From Palsa-892 sp035295845 (GTDB taxonomy: Bacteria > Pseudomonadota > Alphaproteobacteria > Rhizobiales > Xanthobacteraceae): a DNA stretch of 64,000 nucleotides. Positions within the stretch are counted from its first letter, which is position 1. Each line of letters starts with the position of its first letter. The notes below the pieces were generated by a model. The model ran no database searches, was not told the origin of the DNA, and worked only from the letters and a program-made list of their open reading frames with translations. Position numbers and translations under genes: made by a program. The DNA lies in the NCBI GenBank assembly GCA_035295845.1, contig DATGIF010000019.1, positions 124,001-188,000 on the forward strand. The letters run 5' to 3'. Of the stretch, positions 60,950 to 64,000 are shown piece by piece.

Positions 60950-62056
60950 TTATTTCGCGAGTGCCGGCCGGTTTTGCCGGAAGAAGTGGGCGCGCACGAT
61001 CATCAATACGATCAAGACGGGCATGGCCAGCAGGGCGCCGAGCGGCCCCCACAGCCATACCCAAAACGCGATCGACAGAAAAATCGCGAACGGATTGACT
61101 GTCATCTGCCGCCCGACAATGCTCGGCGTCACGAAATTTCCTTCGAGGGTCGCTTGAGCGATGAAGATCGCGGGCGCGAGCAGCGCATAGCCGAGCGAGG
61201 GAAAAACCACAAGGCCGAATAGAAGCAGCACGGTCGCCATCATTCCCGGACCGATCATCGGAATGTAGTTGAGCCCGAAGGCAAGCACCCCGAGCGCCAG
61301 CGGATCGGGCAAGCCGATCAGCGCTGCTTCGATCGCGGTGAGCGAGCCGATGCCGATGTTGATGACGGTGAGAATGCCGATATAGCTCGATAGGTGCCCT
61401 TCCACTTCATTGAAGATGCGGAGCGCCCGCAGCCGGTCGCGGCGCGTGGAAAAGAGCGCCACGAGATAGCGCCGCAAGCGTTCGTAGGTACTCAGGAAAA
61501 AGAACAGCGTCCCGAAGAACAGCAGAAGCTGGCTGATCGCGGGCGTGAGGACGGATAGAACCGGCGCGAGAAAATTCGTCGTCACGTCGAATTTGGAGGC
61601 GCCGAGATCGATGCCGAGCGGGCCGGAAATGCTTGTTTGCAGGTCGCGCAACGCCGCGATCGGCCGATTGAGAAGCTGCAATTTCTGCTGCAGCGTCGTG
61701 CCGATCTCGGCGCTCTTTCCCGCCCATTCGCTGACGAATCCCGAGAGCACCAGGATCACGAAGGAAAGGGCGGCGAGAAAAGCCGCCACCAGCAGCAACG
61801 CCGCGAGCGGCGACGGAATTTGTAGCCTGGCAGCGCGGGCGGCAAGCGGACCCATCATGGTGCCGATGAGGATCGCGAGCGTCACCGGCAGGAGAAGCCC
61901 GCGCGAATAATTCAGCGTCGCAAGCAGCGCCAGGAGAAAAAGGCCGACGATGGCGATTTCATTGGCGCCGCGCCAGAATGGATTCTTGCCGGTGGCGGCG
62001 GCGGGCTCGTCGGGCGGGGTCTGCAACCGGTGCACGGGGGATGGAGAAGCGCGCAT
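60950..62056 (-). CDS. AI-2E family transporter
   Basis: The 368-residue protein has about eight membrane helices and the family layout: NEIAIVGLFLLALLATL, a long amphipathic region (~100-210), then GLPDPLALGVLAFGLNYIPMIGP and the closing LWGPLGALLAMPVLIVL (each under 20 residues). The family (PerM-like) includes autoinducer-2 exporters and Na+/H+ antiporters; the substrate is unknown. It is encoded directly before the HWE kinase, with 45 bases between. Confidence 0.9.
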   Translation of the reverse strand: MRASPSPVHRLQTPPDEPAAATGKNPFWRGANEIAIVGLFLLALLATLNYSRGLLLPVTLAILIGTMMGPLAARAARLQIPSPLAALLLVAAFLAALSFVILVLSGFVSEWAGKSAEIGTTLQQKLQLLNRPIAALRDLQTSISGPLGIDLGASKFDVTTNFLAPVLSVLTPAISQLLLFFGTLFFFLSTYERLRRYLVALFSTRRDRLRALRIFNEVEGHLSSYIGILTVINIGIGSLTAIEAALIGLPDPLALGVLAFGLNYIPMIGPGMMATVLLLFGLVVFPSLGYALLAPAIFIAQATLEGNFVTPSIVGRQMTVNPFAIFLSIAFWVWLWGPLGALLAMPVLIVLMIVRAHFFRQNRPALAK

Positions 62057-62101
62057 TTTATCGCTCCTGCGATTCCGTCCCGAATCGCACCTGATCCAAT
62101 T

Positions 62102-63910
62102 TTATTGCCGCAGCGCCTTCACTTCGGCATTGCGGTGGAGCAAGAGCGTAACGGTTGTCAGCAATTGCTCTTGCGTGAACGGCTTGTCGAGAACAATGCC
62201 GCCGCGAAATGAGGGCGGCAGCGCTTCGCGCCCGTAGCCGGTGACAAAAGCGAACGGAATGTTTCGCTGCGTGAGTGCTATAGCGATTTCGTCCACCGGC
62301 TCGCCGCCGAGATTGGCGTCGACGAGTGCGGCGTCGAATTCCTTCTTTTCGATCGAGCGTATCGCCTCCTCGGTCGAGCTCGCGGTCGCCGCGATCCGGC
62401 AGCCGCTCCGCTCCAGGCTTGCTTCGATGTCCATCATGATCAGCGGCTCATCCTCGATGATGAGAATATTTTTGCCATGAAGACTGTCAGCCGAAGATCT
62501 ATTCGCGGGTGAGACCACTTCGAGGCCGGACGTGCGCCCGCGCACATCGCGACCGTGTTGCAAACGAATGGTTTCGCGCAGCGGAAATTTTATGTGGCAG
62601 CTCACACCGTCGGCTTCATAGCGGATCGATCCCGTGCCGCCGTCGGACCGCAAGCTCTGTTCGATGAGGGTGGTGCCGAAGCCGAACTCGGAAGGCGCAA
62701 GCACCTCCGGGCCGCCACGCTCCTTCCAATGCAAATGCCCCCAGTGGGTGCCGTTGCTCTCTACGCTCCATTCGACGCTGAGGCGGCCTTGCGGCACGGA
62801 CAGCGAGCCATACTTGCGCGCGTTGGTGGCGAGTTCATGTAGCACCAGCGCGAGATGAAGCGCGGTTTGTGGGTCGAGCAGCAACGCCGGCCCCGAGCAG
62901 GAGACGCGTTCGTCGTCGCTGCTCCCAAGGGTGATTTGGTCGCGCACGAGCTCCGCCATTTGGGTGCCTTGCCAGGTATTTTGCGTGAGCAACGTGTGGG
63001 CCTTGGCGAGCGCCTGAATGCGCCCGCTGAAGGCGGTGGCGAAATCGTAGGGGTGTTCGGCGTTTCGCAGGGTTTGGTGCGCGATCGACTGCACCGTCGC
63101 GAGCGTGTTCTTGACCCGGTGGCTGAGTTCCTGAAGGAGAAGCGTCTGCACTTCCTGCGCGCGCTTCTGCTGGGTGATGTCGCGAGCCACCTTCGAAGCA
63201 CCGACGACGGTGCCGGTGGCATCGCGGAGCGGCGATACCGTCAGCGAAATATTGAGCCGGCGGCCGTCCTTGGCGACGCGTATCGTCTCGTAATGTCCGA
63301 TGCGTTCGCCCGCCTGTATTTTGGCGAGAATTTCTCCCTCTTCATCTTGCAGTTCGGGTGGAATAATGCGGAGGATCGATTGCCCGATCATTTCGCTTTC
63401 CCGAAAACCGAAAATGCGCTCTGCGCCGGCGTTCCACGTCTGGATAATTCCGGCAAGATTTTTGGAGATAATCGCGTCGTCCGACGACGAAACAATGGCG
63501 GCGAGCCGCGCCGAGTCCATGGCGCCTTTTTTTTGGGCGCTGAGATCGATTAGGACATTGACCGCGCCAACCATCCCCCCAGATTCATTGCGCAGCGGCG
63601 TCGGGAAGGAAAGGAAGGGAACGCGCCCGCCGTCGGGCCGTTCGAGGATCGCCTCGATTCCGCGTACCGCGCGGCCTTCCTTCAGCGCGATCGCCATCGG
63701 GCATTCGTCGTACGGCAATAAGCTTCCGTCGGCCCGGTAAAGTCGCCACGATTCGCGCCACAGATCCTTGCCGATCTCGGGGCATTGGCCCCACAATTCG
63801 GCGGCCGCCTCATTGTAAAACGTGACGCGCCCTTCGGCGTCGGTCGTGTAAACCGCGACGGGCAGGGCACGTAACAATTCGCTGGTCGGGATCATCGCCC
63901 CGGCACCCAT
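62102..63910 (-). CDS. HWE-type sensor histidine kinase with two PAS domains and a receiver
   Basis: The 602-residue protein is soluble: PAS 1 (~10-125, LPVAVYTTDAEGRVTFYNEAA), PAS 2 (~135-255, IVSSSDDAIISKNLAGIIQTW; both cited in part), HWE dimerisation domain with ELSHRVKNTLATVQSI, ATPase domain (LHELATNARKYGSL, FGFGTTLIEQSL), and a C-terminal receiver (ILIIEDEPLIMMDIEA, DAALVDANLGGEPV, VLDKPF). HWE kinases of this kind feed the PhyR/NepR/EcfG general stress pathway. A start at codon 6 (63895) is also possible. Confidence 0.92.
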   Translation of the reverse strand: MGAGAMIPTSELLRALPVAVYTTDAEGRVTFYNEAAAELWGQCPEIGKDLWRESWRLYRADGSLLPYDECPMAIALKEGRAVRGIEAILERPDGGRVPFLSFPTPLRNESGGMVGAVNVLIDLSAQKKGAMDSARLAAIVSSSDDAIISKNLAGIIQTWNAGAERIFGFRESEMIGQSILRIIPPELQDEEGEILAKIQAGERIGHYETIRVAKDGRRLNISLTVSPLRDATGTVVGASKVARDITQQKRAQEVQTLLLQELSHRVKNTLATVQSIAHQTLRNAEHPYDFATAFSGRIQALAKAHTLLTQNTWQGTQMAELVRDQITLGSSDDERVSCSGPALLLDPQTALHLALVLHELATNARKYGSLSVPQGRLSVEWSVESNGTHWGHLHWKERGGPEVLAPSEFGFGTTLIEQSLRSDGGTGSIRYEADGVSCHIKFPLRETIRLQHGRDVRGRTSGLEVVSPANRSSADSLHGKNILIIEDEPLIMMDIEASLERSGCRIAATASSTEEAIRSIEKKEFDAALVDANLGGEPVDEIAIALTQRNIPFAFVTGYGREALPPSFRGGIVLDKPFTQEQLLTTVTLLLHRNAEVKALRQ

Positions 63911-64000
63911 GGCTTTTGGCCGCCAAGGGTGCAGCGCAATAGCGTTTTGTCGGAAATCGTACTCACCGCGATCAGCCCTCGCCCAGCCCTCGCGACATGA

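Noticed and set aside
1..64000. CRISPR arrays, tRNA or rRNA genes, insertion sequences
   Set aside because: No regularly spaced repeats, cloverleaf-like or ribosomal sequences, or transposase genes were seen on reading; this was not an exhaustive computed search.

Overview
The window is high-GC, almost wholly coding DNA from an alphaproteobacterium. Gene content and order (bpt, Mg-type hemB, glyA-nrdR-ribD-ribE-ribH-nusB-thiL-hppA, bamE, a ubiquinol-cytochrome c chaperone, DUF177-plsX-fabH-ihfA-MerR, an ldtR-like regulator beside an L,D-transpeptidase, and EcfG-type promoter matches) point to Hyphomicrobiales (Rhizobiales), probably near Xanthobacteraceae/Bradyrhizobium. That placement is inferred from gene content, not from a marker tree. 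I saw no rRNA, tRNA, CRISPR array, insertion sequence or replication origin.

Layout. 1-4.3 kb: an SRPBCC/ArsR pair (5' end cut off), bpt, an RDD membrane protein, a hemerythrin-like protein and hemB. 4.4-6.1 kb: a Na/Pi cotransporter-PhoU protein. 6.2-10.2 kb: a valine-degradation cluster (acyl-CoA dehydrogenase, 3-hydroxyisobutyryl-CoA hydrolase, 3-hydroxyisobutyrate dehydrogenase) interleaved with two small membrane proteins. 10.5-12.1 kb: an LdtR-like MarR regulator and an L,D-transpeptidase. 12.1-14.5 kb: a chemoreceptor signalling domain fused to a urea/amide-binding domain. 15-22.8 kb: one-carbon, riboflavin, nusB, thiL and proton-pyrophosphatase genes. 22.8-27.7 kb: bamE, and an operon running from the bc1 assembly chaperone through plsX, fabH and ihfA to a MerR regulator. 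27.9-32.6 kb: a complete branched-chain amino-acid (Liv) type ABC transporter. 32.7-36.6 kb: a ten-repeat TPR protein and a hybrid histidine kinase.

From about 36.8 kb the character changes to accessory DNA: small secreted, membrane and hypothetical genes, four Omp25/31-like beta-barrel proteins (one a tandem double barrel), an amidase, alpha/beta hydrolases, a CI-like S24 repressor facing a frameshifted NusG paralogue across paired operators, two tandem cysteine-rich secreted peptides, a collagen-like lipoprotein, a GSCFA protein and a cytochrome c. The end (55.9-63.9 kb) looks like a stress-response patch: four exact GGAAC-N16-CGTT (EcfG-type) matches stand before very small membrane, exported or basic proteins, next to a Crp/Fnr regulator, an AI-2E family transporter and an HWE histidine kinase with a receiver domain.

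Most noteworthy: the cytoplasm-facing MCP-UrtA fusion; the cluster of EcfG-type promoters on tiny genes; the repressor/NusG module; the cysteine-rich peptide pair; a likely circularly permuted papain-fold exported protein; and a three-member family of ~80-residue proteins, one copy broken by a frameshift.
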